This document shows, piece after piece, positions 37,171-45,548 of a stretch of 64,000 nt of DNA. Every line of letters begins with the position of its first letter. Positions within the stretch are counted from its first letter, which is position 1. The DNA comes from Mycolicibacterium sp. CBMA 226 (GTDB lineage: Bacteria; Actinomycetota; Actinomycetes; Mycobacteriales; Mycobacteriaceae): contig NZ_VTGY01000025.1 in NCBI RefSeq assembly GCF_009729075.1, positions 124,001 to 188,000 on the forward strand. The letters run 5' to 3'. A program made the position numbers and the translations under genes. The notes beneath the pieces were generated by a model that was given only the letters and a program-made list of their open reading frames with translations, made no database searches and was not told the origin of the DNA.

Positions 37171-37866
37171 ATGCGCCTTCCCGCTCTCGCCGCAGTCATC
37201 GCTGCCTCAGGCGCGGTCGGTTGGCTCGGCGTGCCTCTTGCCGCCGCGAACCCGGCGAAATGCTCGGATCTGGGCGGCATCATCGACGGTTCGCGGATGT
37301 GCCAGATTCGCGACACGTCACGCGGCTACGCGCTCAACATCAGCTACCCCGTCGACTACCCGGATCAGCAGGCCGTGGTCGACTACATCACGCAAACGCG
37401 TGACGGGTACGTCAACGTCGCGAAGATGCCTGCGCCGCACGAGACGTCGTACGAGCTGGACACCAGCGCCACCCAGTACACCGCGGCGATCCCGCCCCGC
37501 AACACCCAATCGGTCGTGTTCAAGACGTTCCAGGATGTCGGCGGTGCTCACCCGCAGACCTTCTACAAGACGTTCACGTGGGACCTGGTCCAGCGCAAGC
37601 CGATCACCATCGACACCCTGTTCGCCCCTGGCGCACAACCCTTTCCGGTGATCCTGCCGCTGGTTCAGGGCGAATTGGTCAGGCAGTCCGCACAGCCGGT
37701 GCTGCTGCCGCCGGCGGTCGGGCTGGACCCCGAGACGTACCAGAATTTCGCGATCACCAACGACTCGCTGATCTTCTTCTTCAGCCAGGGACAGGTGCTG
37801 CCCGAATCCGCCGGTGCGGTGCAGGTGACGGTGCCGCGGGCGCCGATCGAGGCCATGCTGGCCTAG
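37171..37866 (+). CDS. secreted TB22.2-like protein (RsiV/DUF3298-type), Rv3036c orthologue
   Basis: A 231-residue exported protein. The Sec signal peptide 'LAAVIAASGAVGWLGV' ends at about 'AAANPAKC'. The mature domain has one cysteine pair ('KCSDLGG', 'MCQIRD'), the strand 'YALNISYPVDYPDQQAVVDYITQ', 'VVFKTFQDVGGAHPQTFYKTFTWDL' and 'FAITNDSLIFFFSQGQVLP', the order of the PdaC/RsiV-like DUF3298 fold. The M. tuberculosis orthologue (TB22.2, ~227 residues) is a culture-filtrate protein reported as an esterase. A catalytic serine could not be picked out here. Start ATG 37171 follows GGAGGAT. Confidence 0.85.
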   Translation: MRLPALAAVIAASGAVGWLGVPLAAANPAKCSDLGGIIDGSRMCQIRDTSRGYALNISYPVDYPDQQAVVDYITQTRDGYVNVAKMPAPHETSYELDTSATQYTAAIPPRNTQSVVFKTFQDVGGAHPQTFYKTFTWDLVQRKPITIDTLFAPGAQPFPVILPLVQGELVRQSAQPVLLPPAVGLDPETYQNFAITNDSLIFFFSQGQVLPESAGAVQVTVPRAPIEAMLA

Positions 37867-37889
37867 GGATCTCATGCCCAACTCCCCGA

Positions 37890-39221
37890 TCAGGCCGGCG
37901 CGAACGCGTAGACCTGGCCGTCGCTGGTTGCGGTGACGACGCGCTTGTCGTGTCCGACGGACACCCCGACCGGCCATCCGGTGGCACCGGGCAGCGGGTA
38001 GCTGTTCACGGTGTGGCCGTCGGCGGGGGAGAAGACCAGTAGGGCCTGGCCGTGGTCACCGTCGCGGACCACGGCATAGCCGACGTCATTGCCGGCGCGC
38101 GTGGACGTCGTCAGCGGCTCGACGTCGCCGCGCGTCCACGCCACCTCGCCCTTGTCGCCCTTGTCTTTGACCGCGGTGAGCTTGGTCTGCGGGCCACCAC
38201 CGGACACCACCAGGCCGTCCGGTGTCACCGACGGCGGTGTCTGCGGCTGGAAGCCGAGGTTGACGGACCATTTGGCCTTGCCGTCAGCGGAGTTCACGGC
38301 CCAGAGGTGCTGGTCGCGGCCGTTGACGTAGACGGTCTTGCCGTCGGCGGACAGCACGGGGCTGGCAATCGGGCCACCGCCGACTGCGGTGCTGCTCCAT
38401 TCGCGGGTCAGCAGGGGCGTCTGGCCTTCGTGATAGCGCAGCCCGACGAGCGTGGGGGCGTCGGTGCCCGGCTGCCAGAGGCCCAGCACCACCATGTTGG
38501 TGTCCGGGGAGTAGGCGGGCGCCGCAGCGATGGGGCAGCCGGCCTTGGCGGCCTGGCAATCGATCAGGCCGCGCGCCGAGTCGGCGGGATCGACGCCGCT
38601 CACCAGATCCAGCGGGGCGCCGATCGTCTGGCCGCGCTGTGCGTCGAACACCAGTACCTGGCCCAGGTGCGTCACCACCAGCAGCTGGCCGGGGGACAGG
38701 ATGCGCGGTGTCGTCGGCATGCCGATCACCGGCTGGCGCCAGCGAATCCACTGGGTCGGCGGGAACGACATGATGGCACCGGGTTGGCCGACGTACATGT
38801 TGTCGAAGCCGTCGAACAGTGGTGAGGACATCGGCCCACCCGGACCTGGGCCCGGCCACAGCCGGGTGCACCAGCGCTGACGGCCCTTCTGGTCGCTTTC
38901 CCAGATCATCAGCGAACAGCCGTTGGGCGACTGCGCATTGATGGCCAGGTAGCTGCCGGAGCCGAGGATCACCTGGGCGCCGATGTTGGCCTTGGCCGAC
39001 CGGGCCCAGTCCTGCTTGAGGCTGCTTGCCCCGGCCAGCGCGGTGAAGCTGCTGTTGGCGGCGTTGCCGTACTGCGCCGGCCAGCCGTCCGAGGCATGGG
39101 CTTTGACCCAGGAGTCGGTGTTGCCGCACCCGGTGAGGGTGAGGGCGATCGCCGAGGTCAGCAGGGTGGCAGCGACAGCTGCCGTTCGAGCGGCAAAGCG
39201 GCGGATTCGGTGTGCAGGCAT
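37890..39221 (-). CDS. PQQ-type beta-propeller lipoprotein (Rv3035-type)
   Basis: A 443-residue exported protein. Its signal peptide ends in the lipobox 'LTLTGCGNTD' (Cys about residue 32). The remainder is a beta-propeller of repeated short strands with Trp/Gly docking motifs: 'VYVNGRDQHLWAVNSADGKAKWSVNLG', 'PPSVTPDGLVVSGGG', 'LLVVTHLGQVLVFDAQRGQ' and 'VVTATSDGQVYAFAPA'. No PQQ-binding or dehydrogenase residues are evident, so a scaffolding or binding role at the membrane is more likely than catalysis, by analogy with BamB-like propellers. Position matches Rv3035, beside the acyltransferase and TB22.2-like genes. It converges with the TB22.2-like gene. Confidence 0.82.
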   Translation of the reverse strand: MPAHRIRRFAARTAAVAATLLTSAIALTLTGCGNTDSWVKAHASDGWPAQYGNAANSSFTALAGASSLKQDWARSAKANIGAQVILGSGSYLAINAQSPNGCSLMIWESDQKGRQRWCTRLWPGPGPGGPMSSPLFDGFDNMYVGQPGAIMSFPPTQWIRWRQPVIGMPTTPRILSPGQLLVVTHLGQVLVFDAQRGQTIGAPLDLVSGVDPADSARGLIDCQAAKAGCPIAAAPAYSPDTNMVVLGLWQPGTDAPTLVGLRYHEGQTPLLTREWSSTAVGGGPIASPVLSADGKTVYVNGRDQHLWAVNSADGKAKWSVNLGFQPQTPPSVTPDGLVVSGGGPQTKLTAVKDKGDKGEVAWTRGDVEPLTTSTRAGNDVGYAVVRDGDHGQALLVFSPADGHTVNSYPLPGATGWPVGVSVGHDKRVVTATSDGQVYAFAPA

Positions 39222-39271
39222 CGAGTCCCGAGACTAGCCCGAGACCGGCGAATGTCCGATTTCGCCTCGCG

Positions 39272-39277
39272 TAGGCT
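39272..39277 (+). promoter_or_regulatory. -10 element (TAGGCT) of a likely leaderless promoter
   Basis: TAGGCT ends 8 nt before ATG 39286 with no ribosome site, the same hexamer and near-identical spacing as at 34771. Confidence 0.5.
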
Positions 39278-39285
39278 TTCCGGCC

Positions 39286-40023
39286 ATGACGACGATGTGG
39301 GGCGCACCGATTCACAAGCGATGGCGAGGTTCGCGGCTGCGCGATCCGCGGCAGGCGCGCTTCCTCACCCGTGAGTCGCTGAAGTGGGTGCTCGACAACA
39401 AGGCGTACACCCCGTGGTACCTGGTGCGGTACTTCCGGCTGCTCAAGTTCAAGCTGGCCAACCCGCACATCATCACGCGCGGCATGGTGTTCCTCGGCAA
39501 AGGCGTGGAGATTCAGTGCACGCCCGAGCTGGCGCAGATGGAAATCGGCCGCTGGGTCCACATCGGCGACAAGAACACCATCCGCTGCCACGAGGGCTCG
39601 CTGCGCTTCGGCGACAAGGTGGTGCTGGGCCGGGACAATGTCATCAACACCTACCTGGACATCGAGATCGGCGAGTCGGCGCTGATGGCCGACTGGTGCT
39701 ACGTCTGCGACTTCGACCACAAGATGGACAGCATGGAACTGCCGATCAAGGACCAGGGCATCATCAAGGGCCCGGTGCGGATCGGTCCGGACACCTGGGT
39801 CGCCGCCAAGGTGACCATCCTGCGCAACACCAGCATCGGCCGCGGCTGCGTGCTCGGTGCCCACGCGGTCGTCAAGGGCGAGATTCCGGACTTCTCCATC
39901 GCGGTCGGTGCGCCGGCCAAGGTCGTCAGGAACCGCAAGCTGGACTGGGAGACCTCGGCCGCCGAGCGAGAAGAACTCGCCCGGGCCCTGGCCGACATCG
40001 AGCGCAAGAAGAGCTCCCGGTAA
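39286..40023 (+). CDS. left-handed beta-helix acyltransferase (Rv3034c-type)
   Basis: A 245-residue hexapeptide-repeat transferase. After an ~85-residue N-terminal region, short repeats build the left-handed helix: 'QMEIGRWVHIGDKNTI', 'GDKVVLGRDNVINTYLDIEIGESALMADWCYV', 'GPVRIGPDTWVAAKVTILRNTSIGRGCVLGAHAVVKG' and the closing 'IAVGAPAKVVRNRKL', the last being the usual end of acetyl/acyltransferases. The likely catalytic His is in 'CDFDHKMD'. The M. tuberculosis counterpart Rv3034c lies beside the glycosyltransferase Rv3032 and has been proposed to acylate methylglucose lipopolysaccharide. Its stop is 1 bp from that of the convergent copper oxidase gene. Confidence 0.85.
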   Translation: MTTMWGAPIHKRWRGSRLRDPRQARFLTRESLKWVLDNKAYTPWYLVRYFRLLKFKLANPHIITRGMVFLGKGVEIQCTPELAQMEIGRWVHIGDKNTIRCHEGSLRFGDKVVLGRDNVINTYLDIEIGESALMADWCYVCDFDHKMDSMELPIKDQGIIKGPVRIGPDTWVAAKVTILRNTSIGRGCVLGAHAVVKGEIPDFSIAVGAPAKVVRNRKLDWETSAAEREELARALADIERKKSSR

Positions 40024-40024
40024 C

Positions 40025-41533
40025 TCAGCTCGTGTAGCCGAGCGTCGTCATCATGCCCGCCTCCTGGTGATAGGCGTTGTGGCAGTGCAGCATCCAATCG
40101 CCGGGATTGTCGGCGACGAGCGCGACGGTCAGCTTCTGCCTGGGCAGCACGATCAGCGTGTCCTTGCGCGGGCCGCGCCGTCCGTCGGGCTGCAGCACCT
40201 GGAAGGTGTGCCCGTGCAGGTGCATGGGATGCCACATGGCCGTCGAGTTGGTGAACGTCATGGTGACGCGCTGACCCTGACGGACGGTCAGCGCCTGCCG
40301 GTTGTCGAAGCCCCGGCCGTTGATACCCCAGTCGTACTTCATCATCGAGCCGGTGAGTTCGGCAGCCAGGGTGACGTCGGGTGTGAAAGGGCCGAGGTCG
40401 ACGGCTGCGGTGGCCGTGAAATCGGCGACGGTACCGACGCGGCGCGTCAGCTCGGCCGGACGGAACGCGGGGTCCGGTGCGGTGCCGGCGCCGGTGGACA
40501 GCAAGGCACGCGCAGCGCCGTCCTTGCCCTCGGCAACAGCCACCAACGGGAACACGCCGGCGCCGGCGGTGACGATGACGTCGTAGCGCTCGCCCATGCC
40601 CAGCAGCAGCGCGTCCACGTCCACCGGGACCACCGGGAAGCCGTCGGTGTGTGTGACGGTCATACGGTGCTCAGCGAGGGCCACCCGGAACGCGGTGTCG
40701 GCGCCGGCGTTGATGATGAGCAGCCGGATGCGCTGGCCCGGCTTGGCGTTGAAAACGTTTGGTGCAGCGGGAATCCGGCCGCCCGCGAGGAAGTACGGGT
40801 ACTTGACGTCGCCGGCGTCGCCGCCGAGCAGGGTACTCGTCGCCATGGGCATGTCGCCCATGCCGCTCATGTCGTGCCCGCCCATGTCGCCCATGTGCTC
40901 ACCCATGCCGGCCATGGCGCGCAGGCCCTCGTAGATCTGCTGCGGTGACTTGCCCGCTCCGGAGATCCAATCGTCAAGAACCACAATCCATTCGGCGTCA
41001 TAGGTGCCGCGTTGAGCCGGATCGTCGATGACCACCGGCAGGTACAGCCCGTAGTCCGCGTCGAGGCCCGTGTGCGGATGTGCCCAATAGGTGCCGGCGT
41101 GCGGTGCCGAGAACGTGTAGGTGAAGTCGTTGCCGGGCTTGATGTTCGGCGTCGCGGGGGACGCGCCGTCCATGTCGTTGCGCAGCGCGATGCCGTGCCA
41201 GTGCACCGACGTGTCATGGTCGAGCCCGTTGGATACGCGTACGGACAACTCGTCGCCCACCGACGCGCGAATCAGGGGGCCGGGTACCTGATCGCCGTAT
41301 GCGAGCGTCTGCACCGTGACGCCGCCCAGGTCGACTGTGGTCGGTTGCGGGCGCAGCGCCACCGAGACCGTGCGGCCGGTGTGTGGGCGGGCGGCTTCGG
41401 CTGCGGCGATGGCCTTCTGGTCGATACCGCCGGCCGCAGCGGGGGCCGGCGCCTTGCTACACGCGGTGACGCCGGCCAGCGCGGACGCGCCCGTGACAGC
41501 AGAGGCAATCAGGAAACTACGGCGAGTGAACAC
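40025..41533 (-). CDS. mmcO: multicopper oxidase, MmcO-type, Tat-exported
   Basis: A 502-residue three-domain copper oxidase. The N terminus 'FTRRSFLIASAVTGASALAGVTACSK' (given in part) is a twin-arginine signal with a probable lipobox Cys. Copper ligands are 'VHWHGIALRND', 'TYWAHPHTGLD', 'HPMHLHGHTFQV' and 'MLHCHNAYHQEAGMM', covering the trinuclear and type-1 sites. A Met-rich loop, with about ten Met in 'GEHMGDMGGHDMSGMGDMPM', is typical of cuprous oxidases. The whole sequence closely resembles my recall of M. tuberculosis MmcO (Rv0846c), which oxidises Cu(I) and protects against copper. GTG 41533 is chosen as start since it places the RR motif at the N terminus; a RicR-type box lies just upstream. 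It is an insertion relative to M. tuberculosis between Rv3034c and Rv3032. Confidence 0.92.
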   Translation of the reverse strand: MFTRRSFLIASAVTGASALAGVTACSKAPAPAAAGGIDQKAIAAAEAARPHTGRTVSVALRPQPTTVDLGGVTVQTLAYGDQVPGPLIRASVGDELSVRVSNGLDHDTSVHWHGIALRNDMDGASPATPNIKPGNDFTYTFSAPHAGTYWAHPHTGLDADYGLYLPVVIDDPAQRGTYDAEWIVVLDDWISGAGKSPQQIYEGLRAMAGMGEHMGDMGGHDMSGMGDMPMATSTLLGGDAGDVKYPYFLAGGRIPAAPNVFNAKPGQRIRLLIINAGADTAFRVALAEHRMTVTHTDGFPVVPVDVDALLLGMGERYDVIVTAGAGVFPLVAVAEGKDGAARALLSTGAGTAPDPAFRPAELTRRVGTVADFTATAAVDLGPFTPDVTLAAELTGSMMKYDWGINGRGFDNRQALTVRQGQRVTMTFTNSTAMWHPMHLHGHTFQVLQPDGRRGPRKDTLIVLPRQKLTVALVADNPGDWMLHCHNAYHQEAGMMTTLGYTS

Positions 41534-41543
41534 CCTGCCGTTG

Positions 41544-41558
41544 TACCCCCGGGGGGTA
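41544..41558. promoter_or_regulatory. RicR/CsoR-type copper operator TACCC-N5-GGGTA
   Basis: TACCC (41544-41548), spacer CCGGG, GGGTA (41554-41558): an exact match to the palindrome I know for the mycobacterial RicR copper regulon. It lies 10 bp upstream of the mmcO start codon, where a Cu-free repressor would block transcription. Confidence 0.75.
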
Positions 41559-41591
41559 TGTCCGTCAAGTGCCGTCACTTCGCGAGCAGAC

Positions 41592-41627
41592 GCGAAAACC
41601 CCCATATCTCGATGATTTTGGGGGTTT
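41592..41627. terminator. terminator of the glycosyltransferase operon (minus strand)
   Basis: GAAAACCCCC (41592-41601) pairs with GGGGGTTTTC (41618-41627), 24 bp beyond the minus-strand GT4 stop. Read on the minus strand, the stem's second arm supplies a TTTT run. It insulates the mmcO promoter next to it. Confidence 0.65.
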
Positions 41628-41651
41628 TCACGACTACTCGCGAGGGGACTT

Positions 41652-42881
41652 TCAGCCGCGGTCGGGCAGCGGCCGTTCGACGACGGGACGACGCGCGTGT
41701 GGCAGCCGCTCGCTGCGTTTGGCGGCCAGGTAGATGTCTGCCGTCTCGGCGGCGACGGTCTGCCACGAGAAGTCGTGATTCAGCCGGTCCCGGGCGGCCA
41801 GTGCGCGCTGCTGCGCGGCCGGCGGATCGTCGAGCACCTTGCGGACCGCAGCTGCCAGTGCACCGACGTTCCGCGGCGGGCAGGAGACGCCCGTCTTCCC
41901 GTTGATCACGGCTTCACCGAGTCCGCCGACGTTCGACGTCACCAGCGGTGTGCCGGCCGCGGCGGCTTCCAGCGCCACGATGCCGAACGGCTCGTAGTGG
42001 CTCGGCAGAACCGCGGCGTCGGCCCGGTGCAGCAGCTCCAATAGCTCCGAATGGTCAACGCGGCCAACGAAATTCGTCACCTTGCTGACCTTGCTCTTGC
42101 GGGCTTCCTCGACGAGCCAGTCGTACTGGGTGCCGTCGCCGGCGATGGTCAGCGTGGTGCCGGGATGGGTGCGCCGGATGCGGGGCAGCGCGGCGATGAC
42201 GTCGTGCACGCCCTTCTCGTACTCGAGCCGGCCGACGAACAGCAGCTCGGCCGGGCCCTCATGCTTGCGCCGCATCGCGAACGGCCAGCCTGCCGTGTCG
42301 ATGCCGTTGCAGATCACGCTGACGTCGGGCAGCTCAGGTCCGAACAGCTCGGTGATTTCCTCGCTCATGGACAACGAGCACGTGATCAGCGAGTCGGACT
42401 CGTGCACGAGCCAGGATTCCAGCGAGTGGACCTGCCGGCTCACCGGGCCGGAGAGCCAGCCGGAATGCCGGCCGGCCTCGGTGGCGTGGATGGTGGAGAC
42501 GAGCGGCACGTCGAAGAACTCGGCCAGGGTCACCGCAGGGTGGGCGACCAGCCAGTCGTGGGCGTGTACGACGTCGGGGGTCCAGTCGCGCAGGCTGAGG
42601 CCGGCGCGAATCATGGCGTGCCCCATGGCCAGCGTCCAGGCCATCATGTCGGTGCCGAATTTGAACTCGTTCGGGTCCAGGGCCGCGGAGATCACCCACA
42701 CGCCCTCGTGCACCTCGTTGGTGGTGGGGTGCGTGCTCGGGTCGGTGTCCGCGGGTCGGCGGCACAGCACCACGACCTCGTGGCCGGCAGCGGCCAGCTC
42801 GACGGCCAGATGGTGGACGTGGCGTCCGAGGCCACCGATCACCACGGGTGGGTACTCCCAAGAGACCATGAGGATTTTCAT
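41652..42881 (-). CDS. GT4 alpha-1,4-glucosyltransferase (Rv3032-type)
   Basis: A 409-residue GT-B glycosyltransferase. The N-terminal glycine-rich loop is 'MVSWEYPPVVIGGLGRHVHHLAVEL', quoted in part. The acceptor-side domain includes 'VVHAHDWLVAHPAVTLAE'. The donor-binding domain has 'LLFVGRLEYEKGVHDVI', 'VLPSHYEPFGIVALEAAAAG' (the E-x7-E motif) and 'ALAARDRLNHDFSW'. M. tuberculosis Rv3032 (414 residues) elongates alpha-1,4-glucans for methylglucose lipopolysaccharide and capsular glucan. The frame is open upstream to 43067, but 'MKILMVSWEYPP' at 42881 is the proper start, and the rest lies inside the GH57 gene. Last gene of a three-gene operon with GH57 and methyltransferase genes. Confidence 0.92.
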   Translation of the reverse strand: MKILMVSWEYPPVVIGGLGRHVHHLAVELAAAGHEVVVLCRRPADTDPSTHPTTNEVHEGVWVISAALDPNEFKFGTDMMAWTLAMGHAMIRAGLSLRDWTPDVVHAHDWLVAHPAVTLAEFFDVPLVSTIHATEAGRHSGWLSGPVSRQVHSLESWLVHESDSLITCSLSMSEEITELFGPELPDVSVICNGIDTAGWPFAMRRKHEGPAELLFVGRLEYEKGVHDVIAALPRIRRTHPGTTLTIAGDGTQYDWLVEEARKSKVSKVTNFVGRVDHSELLELLHRADAAVLPSHYEPFGIVALEAAAAGTPLVTSNVGGLGEAVINGKTGVSCPPRNVGALAAAVRKVLDDPPAAQQRALAARDRLNHDFSWQTVAAETADIYLAAKRSERLPHARRPVVERPLPDRG

Positions 42882-42909
42882 CGGTGCCTTCTGCTCTTCG
42901 CGCAATCGC

Positions 42910-44472
42910 TCATCGCGGCAACCTCCGCGCGTCCAGGGCGCCGAACAGTCCGTCGGCGCGGTTCCAACCTTCCGCGAGCTTCTGGGCCTGATCGCGCCGT
43001 CCAGACGCGAGAGCACCGGCGATCTCCCGGGTGGCGTGCGCGTGCAGGTGCGCGCGATACCGAGCATATTCCGCCGCGGTGTCTTTGCTCACCATGAACG
43101 GCCAGTCGCTCGAGACGGTCAGCAGGGCTTCCCGCAGGATCTGATCGGCGATACGGTCCCGTGCCGGGTAGGCCGAATCCTGGGCCAGGGCCTTGTCCAC
43201 CGTGGTCAGGGCGGTATCCACGACCTCGGCGTTGAGCGTCACGAAGTCGGCCACCTGCTCGCCGGACCAGACCTGCCAGTCCTTGCCCGAGCCCCACGAG
43301 CTGGGTGGCAGCTCGACGGGGGAGCCGACGAAGCCGCCCGAGATCGCGTCGGACAGGGTGCCGACCCGGACACCGGCGGCCGGTAGCGCTCGCAATACCC
43401 GGCCCAGCCACTCCGGCCCCTCGTGCCACCAGTGTCCGAACAGTTCGGTGTCGAATGCCGCGACGACGTGCGCCGGGCGTCCGGTGCGCTCCGACTCCGA
43501 GATCAGCCGTCGCCGAACGGTGTTCACGAAATCTGCGACGTGCGCATCGATGGCGGCTGCGGCCCGTTCCGGCTCGTACGGCGCCTTCGACTCCGACGGG
43601 ATGGTGCGGCCGGTGACCCGCGCCGGCTTGAGGCCGGTGAGGTGGTCGTAAGTGTGGAAGTCGCGGTAGGCCGGGTGCCCCGGGTAACCGGACTTGGGGG
43701 ACCACACGCGGTAGCTGACCTGCAGGTCGCGGCCGAAGGCGACGACGTCCGATTCGCCGACCGGACGGCCGAGCGCGGTGTCGCCGTGCAGCGATGGTCC
43801 GTCGACCATGAAGTGGGTGACACCGGCGGCGGCATAGCCGGTCTCCATGCCGGGGGCGTACGCACATTCGGGCGCCCAGATACCGCCGGGCGTGTGCGCG
43901 AACCGGGCACCGGCGTCGGCCAGGCCCTCGCGCAGCGCGAACTCGCGCAGCCGGGGGTTGAGCAGCGGCTGGAACGGGTGCGACAGCGGGCCGCCGAGCA
44001 ATTCGATGGTGCCCGCGCCGATGAGCTGCCGCAGCACCGGGCTGCCGCCGTGCTGCCAGTGGTCGGCGAATTCGGCGAGTGCCGCGCCGGCCTGTTGATG
44101 TTCGTGAAAACCGAAGGCGCGCAAGGCTTCCGGTGAGCTGAAGGTGTCGGGTGTGCCGCCGTCGCGGACCGTCGTCGCCTCCAGTGCGCGCAGCTGCCAG
44201 TTGGACAGCCACTGCTGCATGCCGGCCAGGCAGTACGGGTCGTCGAGTTGGGCGGTGACGACGGGCGTCATGCCCAGCGTCAGCAGGTGGCCACGACCTT
44301 CCTCCGCCAGCTCGCGCAGCACGCGCGTCAGCGGCAGGTAGGCCGTCGCCCACGACTGGTACAGCCACTCCTCGCCGACGGGCCAGCGGCCATGATGGGC
44401 CAGCCACGGCAGGTGCGTGTGCAGTACCAGGGTGAACATCCCCGGTACTGGTGCGGTCGATGAATCATTCAC
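42910..44472 (-). CDS. GH57 alpha-glucan branching enzyme (Rv3031-type)
   Basis: A 520-residue family-57 glycoside hydrolase. The barrel starts 'FTLVLHTHLPWLAHHGRW' (His motif 1). The nucleophile Glu202 is in 'GGIWAPECAYAPG', the acid/base Asp341 is in 'AAFDTELFGHWWHEG', and the C-terminal helical domain has the family's 'DWPFMVSKDTAAEYARYR' with the Trp that sits under the branch point. It would add alpha-1,6 branches to glucan made by the adjacent GT4. M. tuberculosis Rv3031 (526 residues) is in the same operon. Overlaps the methyltransferase gene by 4 bp and ends 28 bp before the GT4 start. Confidence 0.93.
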   Translation of the reverse strand: MNDSSTAPVPGMFTLVLHTHLPWLAHHGRWPVGEEWLYQSWATAYLPLTRVLRELAEEGRGHLLTLGMTPVVTAQLDDPYCLAGMQQWLSNWQLRALEATTVRDGGTPDTFSSPEALRAFGFHEHQQAGAALAEFADHWQHGGSPVLRQLIGAGTIELLGGPLSHPFQPLLNPRLREFALREGLADAGARFAHTPGGIWAPECAYAPGMETGYAAAGVTHFMVDGPSLHGDTALGRPVGESDVVAFGRDLQVSYRVWSPKSGYPGHPAYRDFHTYDHLTGLKPARVTGRTIPSESKAPYEPERAAAAIDAHVADFVNTVRRRLISESERTGRPAHVVAAFDTELFGHWWHEGPEWLGRVLRALPAAGVRVGTLSDAISGGFVGSPVELPPSSWGSGKDWQVWSGEQVADFVTLNAEVVDTALTTVDKALAQDSAYPARDRIADQILREALLTVSSDWPFMVSKDTAAEYARYRAHLHAHATREIAGALASGRRDQAQKLAEGWNRADGLFGALDARRLPR

Positions 44473-45284
44473 GGCCGCACCGCGATTGCCACCAGGTCGA
44501 GGCTGTCGTCAATGTTCGGGCTGTTCGCGGCATCCGGTGCCAGCAGGTCGAAGTCGTCGATCGTCACCGCGGCCACGTCGGCGAGCAGGTCTGCGGGCCA
44601 GGGCGCGTCGGCCACGGCGCGGTCGATCTGCGCCTGGATGATGGAGCCGCCGTGGCGGGCGTCGAGTTCACGCAGCCCGGCGCCGTGATAGACGCCCAGC
44701 ATCGCCTCCATGACGAAACCCTGTTCGGTCAGCAGTTCGGTCAGCTCGGCTGCGTTGAGTTCCCGGGTGTGGAACGGGTTCAGCGGGGTGTCGCTGCCGG
44801 GAGTGAAGGTGATCCGGTTCGGCGTCGACATCAGCAGCGCGCCACCCGGTCGCAGCACCCGCAGGCATTCGGCGACGAATTGTCCTTGGTCCCAAAGGTG
44901 TTCGATGACCTGGAAGTTGACCACGACGTCGACGGAGGCGTCGGGGAGCGGCAGTGCGGCGAGGTTGCCGTGCAGCATCTCGACCCTGGGGTAACGGGCG
45001 CGGATGTGCGCGACCGAAGACTCGTCGTAGTCCAGCCCGATCACCCGGCGGGCGACGTCGGCGATGAGGTCGGCGCCATAGCCCTCGCCGGCACCGGCCT
45101 CCAGGACGTCGCGGTCACGGCAGCGCTCGACCAGCCGCCGGTAGACCACCTCGTGGCGGCGAAACCAGTAATTCTCCTCCGCCAGGTCCGGAACGGTGCG
45201 CTCGCCGGTCAGTGGCATGACTGGCAGGAGAGATTCAGCCGACTGCTCGGTTGCCGCCGGCTGGGTTTCGGGAAAAGTGCTCAT
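44469..45284 (-). CDS. SAM-dependent methyltransferase (Rv3030-type)
   Basis: A 271-residue class I methyltransferase. Motif I is 'VLEAGAGEGYGADLIADVA' (about residues 60-78), then 'VIGLDYDESSVAHI', 'LHGNLAALPLPDASVDVVVNFQVIEHLWDQ' in part and 'RVLRPGGALLMSTPNRITF'. Its order with GH57 and GT4 copies Rv3030-Rv3031-Rv3032. Rv3030 is proposed to O-methylate glucose units of methylglucose lipopolysaccharide. The gene heads the operon; the 264-bp gap upstream separates it from the divergent etfB and contains both promoters. Confidence 0.88.
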   Translation of the reverse strand: MSTFPETQPAATEQSAESLLPVMPLTGERTVPDLAEENYWFRRHEVVYRRLVERCRDRDVLEAGAGEGYGADLIADVARRVIGLDYDESSVAHIRARYPRVEMLHGNLAALPLPDASVDVVVNFQVIEHLWDQGQFVAECLRVLRPGGALLMSTPNRITFTPGSDTPLNPFHTRELNAAELTELLTEQGFVMEAMLGVYHGAGLRELDARHGGSIIQAQIDRAVADAPWPADLLADVAAVTIDDFDLLAPDAANSPNIDDSLDLVAIAVRP

Positions 45285-45461
45285 TAGATAGGCAGGCTAG
45301 CCCAGAGTGGTCCATGAATTCCCGGGCCCGATCGGTTGGGCCGTCCCACCTGCTGGTTCTGCCATGTTGGCGAACGGCATCAAGTGTGGTCAAGAAAACA
45401 AAAGGCGGCATCCTCGGGCCGCGTTCGACCAGCTATGGTGTTCCTGCGCTATGCCGCATAA

Positions 45462-45477
45462 GTTACCGAGTAGTAAC
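45462..45477. promoter_or_regulatory. inverted repeat GTTAC-N6-GTAAC in the etfB/methyltransferase gap
   Basis: Short perfect arms (45462-45466, 45473-45477), 72 bp before the etfB start, in the 264-bp divergent gap. It is similar in type to operators seen near fatty-acid catabolism genes. Nothing else in this gap could be named; the gap is AT-richer than the genes around it, as expected of a promoter region. Confidence 0.3.
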
Positions 45478-45548
45478 ATGTTGGTTGTTGCGTTAATCGT
45501 GAATGCCAGGCCGACCGCCGGCCTCATCGAGGAGGACGAACCACACCC

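Noticed and set aside
40860-40930. Repetitive CCATGTCGCCCATG-like stretch as a DNA repeat
   Set aside because: It is simply the coding sequence of the Met/Gly/His-rich copper loop of the multicopper oxidase.
42878-44407. A long second minus-strand frame (509 codons) inside the GH57 gene
   Set aside because: Arg/Ala/Gly-rich out-of-frame product; the real GH57 frame over the same bases has both catalytic residues.
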